From Oxalobacteraceae bacterium OTU3CINTB1 (GTDB lineage Bacteria; Pseudomonadota; Gammaproteobacteria; Burkholderiales; Burkholderiaceae_D), in assembly GCA_024123955.1 (NCBI GenBank), contig CP099652.1, positions 4,588,001-4,652,000 on the forward strand: a DNA stretch of 64,000 nucleotides, written 5' to 3'. The notes below the pieces were generated by a model. It made no database searches and was not told the origin of the DNA. It saw only the letters and a program-made list of their open reading frames with translations. Positions 9,545 through 18,513 of this stretch are shown piece by piece. The stretch's first letter is position 1, and the number at the start of each line of letters is the position of its first letter. The position numbers and the translations under genes are program-made.

Positions 9545-10888
9545 TTACTTGTACACGTCCGACGTTAACCCGTACTTTTGCATCTTGTAATACAGCGTCT
9601 GCTTGGGCACCGCCAGCGCCACACTGACCTCGCTGACGCTGCCGCCGGCCTTGCGCAGCTCCTGCTCGATGACGGCGCGCTCGAAGCACCCCACCTGCTC
9701 GGCCAGCGGCGACGGCGCCAGGCTGCGCGCCGACAGCAGGCCGTCGGCGCCGCTCGACAATCCCAGCACAAAGCGCTCGGCGATGTTGCGCAGCTCCCGC
9801 ACATTGCCCGGCCAGTCGTGCGCCATCAGCGACTGCATCAGCGGCCCGGGCACGGGCGGCGCGGCGCGTTTGTAGCGGGCCGCCGCGCCGAGCAGGAAGT
9901 GCTCGAACAGCAGCGGAATATCTTCGCGACGCTCGCGCAGCGGCGGCAGGTTGAGCACAATCAGGTTCAGGCGATAGTATAAATCGCTGCGGAATTTCTG
10001 CTGGTCCGACAGCTCCTTCAAATCATCCTTGGCGGCGGCGATCACGCGCACGTCCACCGGCACCTGGCTGTTGGAACCGAGCCGCTCGACGTACCGTTCC
10101 TGAAGCACGCGCAGCATCTTTACCTGAAGCGACATCGGCAGGCTCTCGATCTCGTCGAGGAACAGCGAGCCGCCGTCCGCGTATTCGATCTTGCCGACCT
10201 GGCGCTTGCCGGCGCCGGTGAAGGCGCCCGGCTCGTGGCCGAACACCTCGCTCTCGAAGATATTCTCCGGGATGGCGCCGCAATTGAGCGCGACGAAATT
10301 GCGCTTGTGGCGGCGGCTGTACTGGTGCAGGCAGCGCGCCACCATCTCCTTGCCGGTCCCGGTCTCGCCGTAGATCAGCACATCGGCCGGTTCGTCGGCC
10401 AGGTCCAGGATCAGGCGGCGCAGGTCGCGCATCGGCGCCGAATCGCCCAGCAAGGTGGCCTCGATGCCGACGCCGTGCTCGATGCGGTGGCGCAGCGCCG
10501 CCACCTCCAGGGTCAGGCGGCGCGTCTCCAGCGCGCGCTGCACCACCTCGGACAGCTGCTCCGACGAATACGGCTTGGCGATGAAGTCGTAGGCGCCGTC
10601 GCGCATGGCGTTCACCGCCATCGTGATATCGCCATGCCCGGTCACCAGCACCACCGGCAATTGGGGGTCGATGGCCTTTGCCGCCGCCATCAGATCGAGC
10701 CCGCTCATGCCGGGCAGCCGTACATCGCTGACGATCACGCCGGCGAATCCCGGGGTGACCTTCGCCAGCGCCTGTTCAGCCGCGTGGAAGGCCTCGACCT
10801 GGAATCCGGCCAGGTCGAGCGCCTGCGCGCTGCCTGCGCGCACGGTGGCGTCGTCCTCGACCAACAATACTTTCATCGCTTCATACAT
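9545..10888 (-). CDS. dctD: C4-dicarboxylate response regulator DctD (sigma-54 activator)
   Basis: 447 residues: receiver domain (~1-120, [10 protein letters not shown] with the phospho-acceptor Asp), AAA+ domain with GETGTGKE Walker A and the GAFTGA loop (~220) that contacts sigma-54, and a Fis-type HTH at the C-terminus ([14 protein letters not shown]). The chosen ATG at 10888 is preceded by AGGAGA and overlaps the dctB stop (ATGTATGA); a start 12 nt further in is also possible. The family partner DctB phosphorylates it, and it then opens sigma-54 promoters of dicarboxylate transport genes. The dctA gene just upstream carries such a promoter, which strongly supports the name. Confidence 0.9.
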   Translation of the reverse strand: MYEAMKVLLVEDDATVRAGSAQALDLAGFQVEAFHAAEQALAKVTPGFAGVIVSDVRLPGMSGLDLMAAAKAIDPQLPVVLVTGHGDITMAVNAMRDGAYDFIAKPYSSEQLSEVVQRALETRRLTLEVAALRHRIEHGVGIEATLLGDSAPMRDLRRLILDLADEPADVLIYGETGTGKEMVARCLHQYSRRHKRNFVALNCGAIPENIFESEVFGHEPGAFTGAGKRQVGKIEYADGGSLFLDEIESLPMSLQVKMLRVLQERYVERLGSNSQVPVDVRVIAAAKDDLKELSDQQKFRSDLYYRLNLIVLNLPPLRERREDIPLLFEHFLLGAAARYKRAAPPVPGPLMQSLMAHDWPGNVRELRNIAERFVLGLSSGADGLLSARSLAPSPLAEQVGCFERAVIEQELRKAGGSVSEVSVALAVPKQTLYYKMQKYGLTSDVYK

Positions 10889-12788
10889 CCGTAGTCTCCT
10901 GCTCCGCAAGCGGCAATTCAATAATAAACCGCGCTCCACCCGAGGCGCTGGCCTCGACCCGCAGCAGCCCGCCGAATTCGCGCACGATCTGCTCGGAGAT
11001 GGCCAGCCCCAGTCCGAGGCCCTGCCCTTGCGGCTTGGTGGTGAAAAATGGTTCGAATAAATGGGCGCGGATGTTTTCCGGGATGCCCGGGCCGGTGTCG
11101 GCCACGCCGATCATCACGCGTTCGTCGGTGCGCTCGACACCGACGGTCAGCTCGCGCGTCTCGCTGTCGGTCATCGCATCGAGCGCGTTGTTGAACAAAT
11201 TGACCAGCACCTGCTCCAGGCGGTTGCTGTCGCACAGCGCGTGCACGTCATGGCTGCGCATCGACATGCGGAAGTTCACGCGCTCGCGCTCCACCCGCCG
11301 CTCCACCAGGAACAGCGCGGCGGTGATCGCCGCCGCCACCGGCACCGGCCGCAGGCTGGCGTCGGCCTTGCGCGCGAACTGGCGCAGTTGGCCGGTGATC
11401 AGTCCCATGCGCCCGACCAGTTGCGAAATGGTCGCCAGGTTGGTCTTGGCCTCGTCCAGGCGATCGCGCTCGATCAGCACCTTGGCGTTGTCGGCCATCG
11501 TGCGCAGGGCCGTCAGCGGCTGGTTCAGTTCATGCGTGATCCCGGCCGACATCTGCCCCAGCACCGCCATCTTCGCCGCCTGAACCAGTTCGCTCTGGGC
11601 CTGGCGCAGCTTTTGTTCGGCCTTGCGGCGCACGATATTCTCCTCGCTCAGGTTGTGCGTCATCTGCTGAAGGCTGGAGGTGCGCTCGGCCACCATCGTC
11701 TCCAGATTGTCGTAGGCGCGCTGCAGGTCCTCGCGCGCGCGCAGCCGCTGCCGGCCAAGGCGGCGGCGCTGGCGCGCGTACAGCACCAGCATCACCAGCA
11801 AGGCCTGCACCAGCAAGGCGAACAAGAACACGTTGCGCGCGCTGGCCCTGGCCGGCGCCAGATCGGACAGGTACACAAACTGCCATTTGCGCGGCGCCAG
11901 CGAGCGGGCCTGGCTCACCATGCGCGAACCTGGTCCGGGATCGGGCTCCCCTCCCTGCGCCGCCGCGGGCACATCGACGATGCTGGCGCCGCCGTCGATG
12001 CGGCGCTCCTCGCGCAAACCCAGTGGCGTCAGCGCGTGCGAAAAATACTGGCGCGACGCCTCCAGTTCCTGCCGCACCTCCGGCGCCAGCGGCGCCAGCG
12101 TGCGGTATTTCCATTCCGGCGCGGAGGTCAGGAAAACCACGCCGTGGGCGTCTGCCAGCAGTACCTTGTCGGCGCCCTGCACCCAGCCCTTCTCCAGCTT
12201 CTCGATATTGACCTTGACCGTGGCGACGCCCAGCATGCGGCCGTTGTGATAAATCCCGTGGGCGAAAAAGTAGCCAGGCTCGCCGCGCGTGGTGCCGACG
12301 CCGTAAAAACCACCGGGCTCGCGGCGCAGCGCGTCGCGCACGTACGGCCGGAACGAGACGTCGTCGCCGACAAAGCTGTCGCGCTCGCGCCAGTTGCTCG
12401 CCGCCTGGGTCACGCCCTGCAGATTGACGATATAGATGGTGGTGGATTTGGAGAGGCGGTTGACCTTCTCCAGGTATTGGTTGACCTCCCCGCGCAGCGC
12501 GTCGTCGCCGGGATGCTGCAACAGGGCGATGACGTCCTTGTTCAACTCCAGGGTGCCGGGCAGGAAATCGTACTTGGCCAGCAGGTTCTCGAGACTGAGG
12601 GCATAGCCGTCGAGCCGCTGCGCCCCGGACAGGCGCAGCCGCTCGATCGCCACGTTCTCCGCCCAGCGCCAGCAAAAAATCGCCAGCGCCAGACAGGCGG
12701 CCAGCAGCAACACCCACAGCGTGAGTCGCCCCCAAAGCCGCCGGCCAGGCCGCGATGGTGGAACCGTCTGCGATGATGCTGCCGCCAT
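10881..12788 (-). CDS. dctB: C4-dicarboxylate sensor histidine kinase DctB
   Basis: 635 residues from the ATG at 12788, which follows GAGGGG; an in-frame start 39 nt upstream is less likely. One membrane helix (~20-42), a periplasmic PDC/dCACHE-like sensor (~45-305), a second helix (~318-340), a coiled coil, HisKA with THELNQPLTALR (~417) and a HATPase with the N, G1 and G2 boxes (FNNALDAM, DTGPGIP, GLGLGLA). This is the classic DctB layout. It senses external C4-dicarboxylates and acts on DctD, whose gene overlaps its stop codon. It lies 53 nt after the porin gene in the same direction. Confidence 0.9.
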   Translation of the reverse strand: MAAASSQTVPPSRPGRRLWGRLTLWVLLLAACLALAIFCWRWAENVAIERLRLSGAQRLDGYALSLENLLAKYDFLPGTLELNKDVIALLQHPGDDALRGEVNQYLEKVNRLSKSTTIYIVNLQGVTQAASNWRERDSFVGDDVSFRPYVRDALRREPGGFYGVGTTRGEPGYFFAHGIYHNGRMLGVATVKVNIEKLEKGWVQGADKVLLADAHGVVFLTSAPEWKYRTLAPLAPEVRQELEASRQYFSHALTPLGLREERRIDGGASIVDVPAAAQGGEPDPGPGSRMVSQARSLAPRKWQFVYLSDLAPARASARNVFLFALLVQALLVMLVLYARQRRRLGRQRLRAREDLQRAYDNLETMVAERTSSLQQMTHNLSEENIVRRKAEQKLRQAQSELVQAAKMAVLGQMSAGITHELNQPLTALRTMADNAKVLIERDRLDEAKTNLATISQLVGRMGLITGQLRQFARKADASLRPVPVAAAITAALFLVERRVERERVNFRMSMRSHDVHALCDSNRLEQVLVNLFNNALDAMTDSETRELTVGVERTDERVMIGVADTGPGIPENIRAHLFEPFFTTKPQGQGLGLGLAISEQIVREFGGLLRVEASASGGARFIIELPLAEQETTDV

Positions 12789-12841
12789 AATCCCCTCGTA
12801 TTTACTCAACCAGCGATCACGCCGCATTCAAACCACGGCTA

Positions 12842-13834
12842 TTAAAACACATGCCGCACGCCGAGGTTGAATCCAGTGGTGCCGGCGCCGGTGTCGGTGG
12901 CCGTGCCGACCTTGAAACTGGCGCCGTTGCGGTTGTTGATATGACCATAGGCGGTGTACAGGTCCGTGCGGCGCGACAGCGGATACAGATAACCGATCGC
13001 CCCCTGCTTGGCATCTTGCCGCAGCGCCGAATCGTCGTGATGGTCGATGTAGGACATCAGCAGCGTACCAACCGGCAGCGCTACCGTGAAGCCGAGCAGC
13101 GTATCCTTGCTTTCGTTTTCGAGCAAATCCTTGTTGCGCGCGTGCGCCGCGTGGACCGTGACCCTGGAGAACTGGTAGCGCGCCGTCAGCATGGTATTGC
13201 GGCCGCGGGCGGTGGACAGCGCGTTGTCGCGCTGCTGGTGCGCCAGCACCAGCGTCAGCGGACCGTTTTCGTAGGTGCCGCTGCCGGCGATGCTGCGGTT
13301 TTTGCTGGTGTCGCCGGCCACTTCGCCGAAGCCGTACAGGACATCCGCCGAGAAGCCGGCCACCTTCGGCGTGATGTACTCCACCGAGTTGTCCACCCGC
13401 GAGTTATTGGCGAAGATGTTTTGCGAGTTACCCGCGAAGCCGGTCTGGAACGGGTCGGCGATGTTGTTCAGCGTTTTGTAGAACGGCGAGTACTGGCGGC
13501 CGACGCTGAACGCGCCCACCGGGGTGGTCAGGCACAGGTAGGCCTGGCGGCCGAACAGCAGCCCGCCCTGGGCGGGTATGCCGGTATCGAGGTTGTTGCC
13601 GTTTTCCAGACCGAAGGCCAGCGACATGCCGCCGCCCAGGTCTTCCTTGCCCTTGATGCCCAGGCGCGAGCCCGAGCCGATGCCGCTACCGATCTTGCTG
13701 GTATTGCCGGCGGCGGCGCCCCGCTCGACCAGCAGGCCGGCGTCGGCGACGCCGTAGACGGTGACCGACGATTGCGCCAGCGCGGCGGACGACAACAAAC
13801 CCAGCGCCAGGGCGCCCATGATATTTTTCTGCAT
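12842..13834 (-). CDS. Outer-membrane general porin (Burkholderiales type)
   Basis: 330 residues with a signal peptide cut after ...SSAALA; the mature protein starts QSSVTVYGVADAGL, the hallmark of trimeric porins in Burkholderiales. It ends in Phe (GVRHVF), as expected of BAM substrates. GGGAG lies eight bases before the ATG. Its place between dctA and dctB suggests that it helps organic acids cross the outer membrane and that it may share the dctA transcript; both are inferences. Confidence 0.92.
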   Translation of the reverse strand: MQKNIMGALALGLLSSAALAQSSVTVYGVADAGLLVERGAAAGNTSKIGSGIGSGSRLGIKGKEDLGGGMSLAFGLENGNNLDTGIPAQGGLLFGRQAYLCLTTPVGAFSVGRQYSPFYKTLNNIADPFQTGFAGNSQNIFANNSRVDNSVEYITPKVAGFSADVLYGFGEVAGDTSKNRSIAGSGTYENGPLTLVLAHQQRDNALSTARGRNTMLTARYQFSRVTVHAAHARNKDLLENESKDTLLGFTVALPVGTLLMSYIDHHDDSALRQDAKQGAIGYLYPLSRRTDLYTAYGHINNRNGASFKVGTATDTGAGTTGFNLGVRHVF

Positions 13835-13893
13835 CGTTACATCTCCCGAGATTACTTTTGTAGTGCTACTTTTTTGGGTACTAAACTGGTGCG

Positions 13894-13914
13894 ACTCAGG
13901 ACTCAGGACTCAGG
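13894..13914 (+). repeat. Three tandem copies of ACTCAGG at the dctA stop
   Basis: Three exact copies of a 7-mer overlap the dctA TGA. On the minus strand this places TGA repeatedly after the coding end. No function is evident. Confidence 0.8.
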
Positions 13915-15202
13915 CGGCGCGAATGTTAGCGACGCTGTCCTTCTCCGTGACCGGCGCTTGCTCTTCATCGAGCGCGCCTTCCCACTTGGCGACGACGGCG
14001 GTGGCGACGGCGTTGCCGACCGCGTTGGTGGCGGAGCGGCCCATGTCCAGGAACTGGTCGATGCCCATCAACAGCAGCAGGCCCGCTTCCGGGATGTTGA
14101 ATTGATTGAGCGTGGCGGCGATGACCACCAGCGAGGCGCGCGGCACGCCGGCGATGCCCTTGGACGTCACCATCAACAGCAGCAGCATGGTGATCTGGGT
14201 ACCGAGCGACAGTTCGATGCCGTAGGCCTGCGTGATGAACAGCACGGCGAAGGTGCAGTACATCATCGAGCCATCGAGGTTGAACGAATACCCCATCGGC
14301 ATGACGAAGCTGGAGATCTTGCGCTGCACGCCGAATTGATCCAGCGCCACCAGCAGTTTTGGATAGGCCGCCTCCGAGCTGGCGGTCGAAAACGCCAGCA
14401 GGAACGGTTCGCGGATCAGCACCATCAGGCGGAACACGCGCTTGCCGATGAAGGCGAAGCCGCCCAGGATCAGCAGCGCCCACAGGCACACCAGGCCCAG
14501 ATAGAAGCCGCCCATGAACTTGGCGAAGGTCGCCAGGATGCCCAGGCCGTTGGTGGTGACCACCGACGCCATCGCGGCGAAGACGGCCAGCGGCGCCATC
14601 TTCATGATGCTGCCGGTGATGCGCAGCATGACCTGCGCCAGCTGGTCGACGCCGGCGGTCAGCTTGGCCGCCGATTGTCCCAGCGCGCCCAGGGCGCTGC
14701 CGAAGAAGATCGCAAACACCAGCACTTGCAGGATCTCGTTGTTGGCCATCGCCTCGATCGGCGACTTCGGCACCATGTGGCTGACGAATTCCTTGAGCGT
14801 GAAGGCCGAGGTTTTCAGGCCGGTGGTGGCGTCGATCGGTGGCAGCGGCAGGCCCAGATGGGTCCCGAGCTGCATCAGGTTGGACAGCACCATGCCCAGG
14901 GTCAGCGACACCAGCGAGGCGATCACGAACCAGCCCATGGCCTTCATGCCGATACGGCCGGCGGCCTTGCCGTCGCCCAGGTGCGCGATGCCGACCGCCA
15001 GGGTCGAGAACACCAGCAGCGAAATGATCATTTTGATCAGACGCAGGAACACGTCCGTCACGATCGAGATATGGCCGGCGATGTCGGCGGCGGCCTTTTT
15101 ATCGGGGAAAGCCTGGTGGCACGCGTAGCCGACGGCTACGCCCAACACCATGGCGATCAGGATGTACAGCGTTAGTGGGCGCTTTTTTTTCACTTTTATC
15201 AT
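13910..15202 (-). CDS. dctA: C4-dicarboxylate:cation symporter DctA
   Basis: 430 residues from the ATG at 15202 (MIKVKKKRPLTLYIL). GGAG abuts this ATG, so a GTG nine bases further in, with better spacing, is an alternative start. The protein has the eight-helix SDF fold of dicarboxylate/amino-acid symporters, with the Ser-rich hairpin (AFSTASSEAAYPKL), SFNLDGSMMY and the GVPRAS and DRSATNAVGNA-like substrate/cation motifs. It imports succinate, fumarate and malate with protons or Na+. A sigma-54 promoter sits ~46 nt upstream, and dctBD lie downstream beyond the porin gene, so regulation by DctBD is very likely. Confidence 0.93.
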   Translation of the reverse strand: MIKVKKKRPLTLYILIAMVLGVAVGYACHQAFPDKKAAADIAGHISIVTDVFLRLIKMIISLLVFSTLAVGIAHLGDGKAAGRIGMKAMGWFVIASLVSLTLGMVLSNLMQLGTHLGLPLPPIDATTGLKTSAFTLKEFVSHMVPKSPIEAMANNEILQVLVFAIFFGSALGALGQSAAKLTAGVDQLAQVMLRITGSIMKMAPLAVFAAMASVVTTNGLGILATFAKFMGGFYLGLVCLWALLILGGFAFIGKRVFRLMVLIREPFLLAFSTASSEAAYPKLLVALDQFGVQRKISSFVMPMGYSFNLDGSMMYCTFAVLFITQAYGIELSLGTQITMLLLLMVTSKGIAGVPRASLVVIAATLNQFNIPEAGLLLLMGIDQFLDMGRSATNAVGNAVATAVVAKWEGALDEEQAPVTEKDSVANIRAA

Positions 15203-15247
15203 CTCCGTATTTTTTTCCCCCGGCGGCGCCGCGGGGTACGGGTAGAT

Positions 15248-15263
15248 AGCAATGGGTATGCCA
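15248..15263 (-). promoter_or_regulatory. Sigma-54 promoter of dctA
   Basis: On the minus strand the bases read TGGCATACCCATTGCT, with GG and GC exactly ten bases apart, matching the -24/-12 consensus TGGCACG-N4-TTGCW at TGGCA and TTGCT. Transcription would start ~12 nt downstream, leaving a leader of ~35 nt before dctA. Confidence 0.82.
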
Positions 15264-15294
15264 GCGCCGAAAAGCCAAAAATGGCCTTTCAAGC

Positions 15295-15308
15295 CATTGA
15301 TTTCAATG
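15295..15308. promoter_or_regulatory. Palindrome upstream of the dctA sigma-54 promoter, possible activator site
   Basis: CATTGA-TT-TCAATG is a perfect inverted repeat about 32 bp upstream of the -24 element, where an enhancer-binding protein could sit. Assignment to DctD is inferred from position only. Confidence 0.35.
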
Positions 15309-15408
15309 ACAATTCTTTACGGAAATGATGATTGCAACGTCATACCGGCATGAAAAGCTGGAGCGGTCCAGGGCTGCCTGTATGGAAAGTTGGACGACCC
15401 TGCCGGCA

Positions 15409-18339
15409 TCAGGGTTCGCGCTCGGCGTACTCGATGCGGTTCCTGCCGTTTTCCTTGGCGCGGTACAGCGCCTTGTCGGCCAGTTTGATCAGCGATTCGG
15501 GCGTGCAGCCGGGCAGCGGTCCGGCCACCACGCCGAAGCTGCAGGCAATGTCGATGGAAACGCCGTCCTCCACCACCGGATCGGCGCAGACTTCCTGGTG
15601 CAGCTCGCGGATGCGCTGCTCGCCGCCGCCGGCGTACAGCCCTGGCAGCAGCAGGATGAACTCCTCGCCGCCATAGCGGCCGACGGTGTCGGAACCGCGC
15701 AGGCGGTCCGACAGGCGCCGCACGAACTCCTTGAGCACCGCGTCGCCGGCCAGATGGCCGTAGGTGTCGTTGATGCGCTTGAAGTGGTCCAGGTCCAGCA
15801 TCACCACCATGAAGCTGCCGCCGCTGCGCGCGGTGGCGGCGATTTGCTGGCCGATCATCTCCATGATCGCGACACGGTTCCAGGCCTTGGTCAGCCCGTC
15901 CTTGAGGGAGCGCATGCGGTGCTCCTCGCGCGAGGCCTCCAGCTCCATGGTCCGTTCGCGCACCAGCTGCTCCATCGCCGCGCTGCGGCGCAGGACGCCG
16001 CGCAGGCGCCAGCGGTACAGCAGCCACGCCAGCACCACCGCGAGCAGCGCGCAGCCGGCGTAGAACCAGCCGCTTTGCCACCACGGCGGCATGATCGTCA
16101 CCGGCAGCTCGACCGGCCCGGCCGCCGCCTGCAGCATCGGGTTCTCCGCGCTCACCTGCAGCACGTAGCTGCCCGGCGCCAGCGCCGGATAGCGCAAGGC
16201 CGAGGAGTCGGTGACGGTCCAGCCGTTTTCCAGTCCCTTGAGGCGGTAGCGGTAGCGCAGCGCCTCGTGGTTGCGGAACGACAGCACCGCCAGCCTGACC
16301 TCGAGCGCGCCGCCGCTCCAGGCGATCATCTGCGCGTTGCTGACGCCCAGCGGATTGCCGTCGTAGTCGACCGACTCGATCCGCAGCGCCAGCTCCTTGG
16401 GTGCGAACAGCTCCTGAGGGTGCACGATATGCGAGGCGCCGCCGCTGGTGCCGATCCACATCGAACCGTCGGTGTCCTCGAAGATCGCGTACTGATTGCT
16501 GTCGTTCCAAACCAGCCCGCTCTGCTGATCGAGCACGCGCCAGGCCTTGCCGTTCCAGACGGCCACGCCGTCATCGCTGCCGATCCACAGCCAGTGGCGG
16601 CGGTCGACATGCATCGACATCACCGCGCGCGCCGCCATCGGCGTGTCGGCCAGCGGCAGGCGCTGCAGCGCCAGGGTCCCAGCCTCGTCGTCGGCGGGTC
16701 CGTACCAGACCATGGGCGCGTGGTCTTCCGCCAGCCACAGGTTGCCGGCGTCGCAGTTCAACATGCTGAAGGTCGACGGCATTCCGGGCATGCTCCAGCG
16801 TCCGCCGGCCAGCCGCAGCAGCGTGCCGTTGGCGAGGAACCACAAGGTGCCGTCGGCGGTCTGGCAGGCGGCGGTCATATTGATATCCTCCTTCGGCACG
16901 CCCAGCAAAGAGCGCGGCTCCGCGACCAGCTGCGGGGCCGGTGAACGTTCCGGATCCCGGATCACATACAAGCCGTTGTTGGTGGCGATCCACAACTGGC
17001 CGGCGGCATCCAGGAACAGGCGCAAAATCAGCGGCAGCTTCGCCACGTGGACGCTGCGGCCGGTGTCATGATCTCGACGCACCAGCGCACCGGAGAAGGC
17101 GCCGCTCCACACGTTGCCGGCGCGGTCCGACGTCACCGCGCCGATTTGATGATCGGCGCCCTCGTAGCCGCCGGTGGGCTGGGCGAAACGCGGCTCGCCC
17201 GGGCGCTGGAACGCCAGGCCGCGCCCCGTGCCGAGAAAAAGCACACCGTCGGCGCTCCGGTGGAACGACCACATATCGTCACTGGGCAAACCCTGCCCGG
17301 TGGTCCAGTTGACGATGGAGCGGTAGCCCTGCCAGTGTGCCAGGCCGCGGCCCGCGAGGCCGAGCCACAACTCGCCATCGCGATCGGTGAAGATGGCGGA
17401 GATGCCGCCGTCGGCCTTGAGCCCCTCCCTGGCGCCGTATTCGCGCCATTGCCCGTCCAGGCCCCGCAGCAGGCCGTTGTCGTTGTTCGACACCAGCGTG
17501 CCGTCGCTGTCCTGCGTCATCGGAAAATACTGCCTCACGGTCGTCTGCGCCACGCCCGGCGGGGTGTGGGACTGCGCCCGCGCGGCGCCCGGCGCGATCG
17601 ACACCAGGTAGTCCTGGCTGCGCACCCACACCACGCCGTCCTTGCCGACCAGGATGCCGCGCCAAAAGGCCCCCGGCACGCCTTCCCGCAGCCCATAGAC
17701 GGTCAGTCCGCCGGCGCCATAGCGGCACACCTGCTCGCCGCATCCGGTCCAGACGGCGCCGTCGGCACCGACGGCGACGCCGCCGATGCGTGCCAGCTCG
17801 GGATGCGCGGCGCGCTGCGCCGCGCTGAAATAATATCGGGATTGCCACGCGCCGGCGGCGGCGCCGGGCCGTAACTCGAGAAGATCGCGCTGGCCCACGA
17901 CCAGCACCACGTCTTCGCCATTGCGCGCAAAGCCGCGCCCTGCCCAGACAACGATAGGCGCGCCAGCTGGATCCTTGACGGCGACGCAGCGGGAACCCCG
18001 CCACTCGCACAAGCCCGCGTCGGTGCCGACCCACACGCGGCCGGCGCTATCGGTGCCCAGCGCGGTGATGAACGCCGCCGGCAAGCCATCGGGCTTGCCG
18101 TAGCGTCGAAAACGGGCGCCGTCGAAACGGAACAAACCGTTCTCGGTGCCGACCCACAGATAGCCGGCGGCGTCCTGCGTGATGCTGGTGACGGCCTGGT
18201 TGGCCAGCCCGTCGGCCTGGCCGAACTGGCGCAGCGGCACTTGCTCGGCGGCGGCGCACGCGCACAGCGCCCAGCAGGCCAGCCACGCGAGCGCCTTCGA
18301 CAAGCTTGAAAAAACCGCCGCGCTGCCCGAATACCGCAT
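15409..18339 (-). CDS. Diguanylate cyclase with periplasmic two-component-type beta-propeller sensor
   Basis: The start is placed at the ATG at 18339, just before a signal peptide (~1-30), giving 976 residues; the frame stays open upstream, but that part has no protein-like features. Many Reg_prop repeats (GYLWVGTENGLFRFDG type) build two propellers to ~680, then a Y_Y_Y domain (~700-765), one membrane helix (~775-797) and a cytoplasmic GGDEF domain. The catalytic motif is GGEEF, with an inhibitory I-site (RGSD) five residues before it, so it should make c-di-GMP and be product-inhibited. The propeller type is often linked to sensing of glycans or other periplasmic ligands; the ligand here is unknown. 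Confidence 0.92.
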   Translation of the reverse strand: MRYSGSAAVFSSLSKALAWLACWALCACAAAEQVPLRQFGQADGLANQAVTSITQDAAGYLWVGTENGLFRFDGARFRRYGKPDGLPAAFITALGTDSAGRVWVGTDAGLCEWRGSRCVAVKDPAGAPIVVWAGRGFARNGEDVVLVVGQRDLLELRPGAAAGAWQSRYYFSAAQRAAHPELARIGGVAVGADGAVWTGCGEQVCRYGAGGLTVYGLREGVPGAFWRGILVGKDGVVWVRSQDYLVSIAPGAARAQSHTPPGVAQTTVRQYFPMTQDSDGTLVSNNDNGLLRGLDGQWREYGAREGLKADGGISAIFTDRDGELWLGLAGRGLAHWQGYRSIVNWTTGQGLPSDDMWSFHRSADGVLFLGTGRGLAFQRPGEPRFAQPTGGYEGADHQIGAVTSDRAGNVWSGAFSGALVRRDHDTGRSVHVAKLPLILRLFLDAAGQLWIATNNGLYVIRDPERSPAPQLVAEPRSLLGVPKEDINMTAACQTADGTLWFLANGTLLRLAGGRWSMPGMPSTFSMLNCDAGNLWLAEDHAPMVWYGPADDEAGTLALQRLPLADTPMAARAVMSMHVDRRHWLWIGSDDGVAVWNGKAWRVLDQQSGLVWNDSNQYAIFEDTDGSMWIGTSGGASHIVHPQELFAPKELALRIESVDYDGNPLGVSNAQMIAWSGGALEVRLAVLSFRNHEALRYRYRLKGLENGWTVTDSSALRYPALAPGSYVLQVSAENPMLQAAAGPVELPVTIMPPWWQSGWFYAGCALLAVVLAWLLYRWRLRGVLRRSAAMEQLVRERTMELEASREEHRMRSLKDGLTKAWNRVAIMEMIGQQIAATARSGGSFMVVMLDLDHFKRINDTYGHLAGDAVLKEFVRRLSDRLRGSDTVGRYGGEEFILLLPGLYAGGGEQRIRELHQEVCADPVVEDGVSIDIACSFGVVAGPLPGCTPESLIKLADKALYRAKENGRNRIEYAEREP

Positions 18340-18430
18340 CACCACCCCGACCAAGTCTGGAAGACACCCCAAGCATGCCACCCCCGAGCTCATCCGTCCA
18401 GCACGGGGATCGGCCACGCCCGGCGTCACG

Positions 18431-18436
18431 TATAAT
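18431..18436 (+). promoter_or_regulatory. TATAAT -10-like box upstream of ktrB
   Basis: A perfect TATAAT lies in the divergent spacer between the diguanylate cyclase and ktrB. No good -35 box is at the proper distance, so it is only a candidate. Confidence 0.35.
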
Positions 18437-18513
18437 CGAGCCGCGCCGACGCCGATGTGACTTGCATCGTCTTCTCCACCCCTGAACAACCTGACCCTGC
18501 GACCTACACCCTG

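Noticed and set aside
12851..15175. 774-codon frame across porin and dctA on the plus strand
   Set aside because: It spans two clear minus-strand genes and their spacer; composition is that of an antisense frame.
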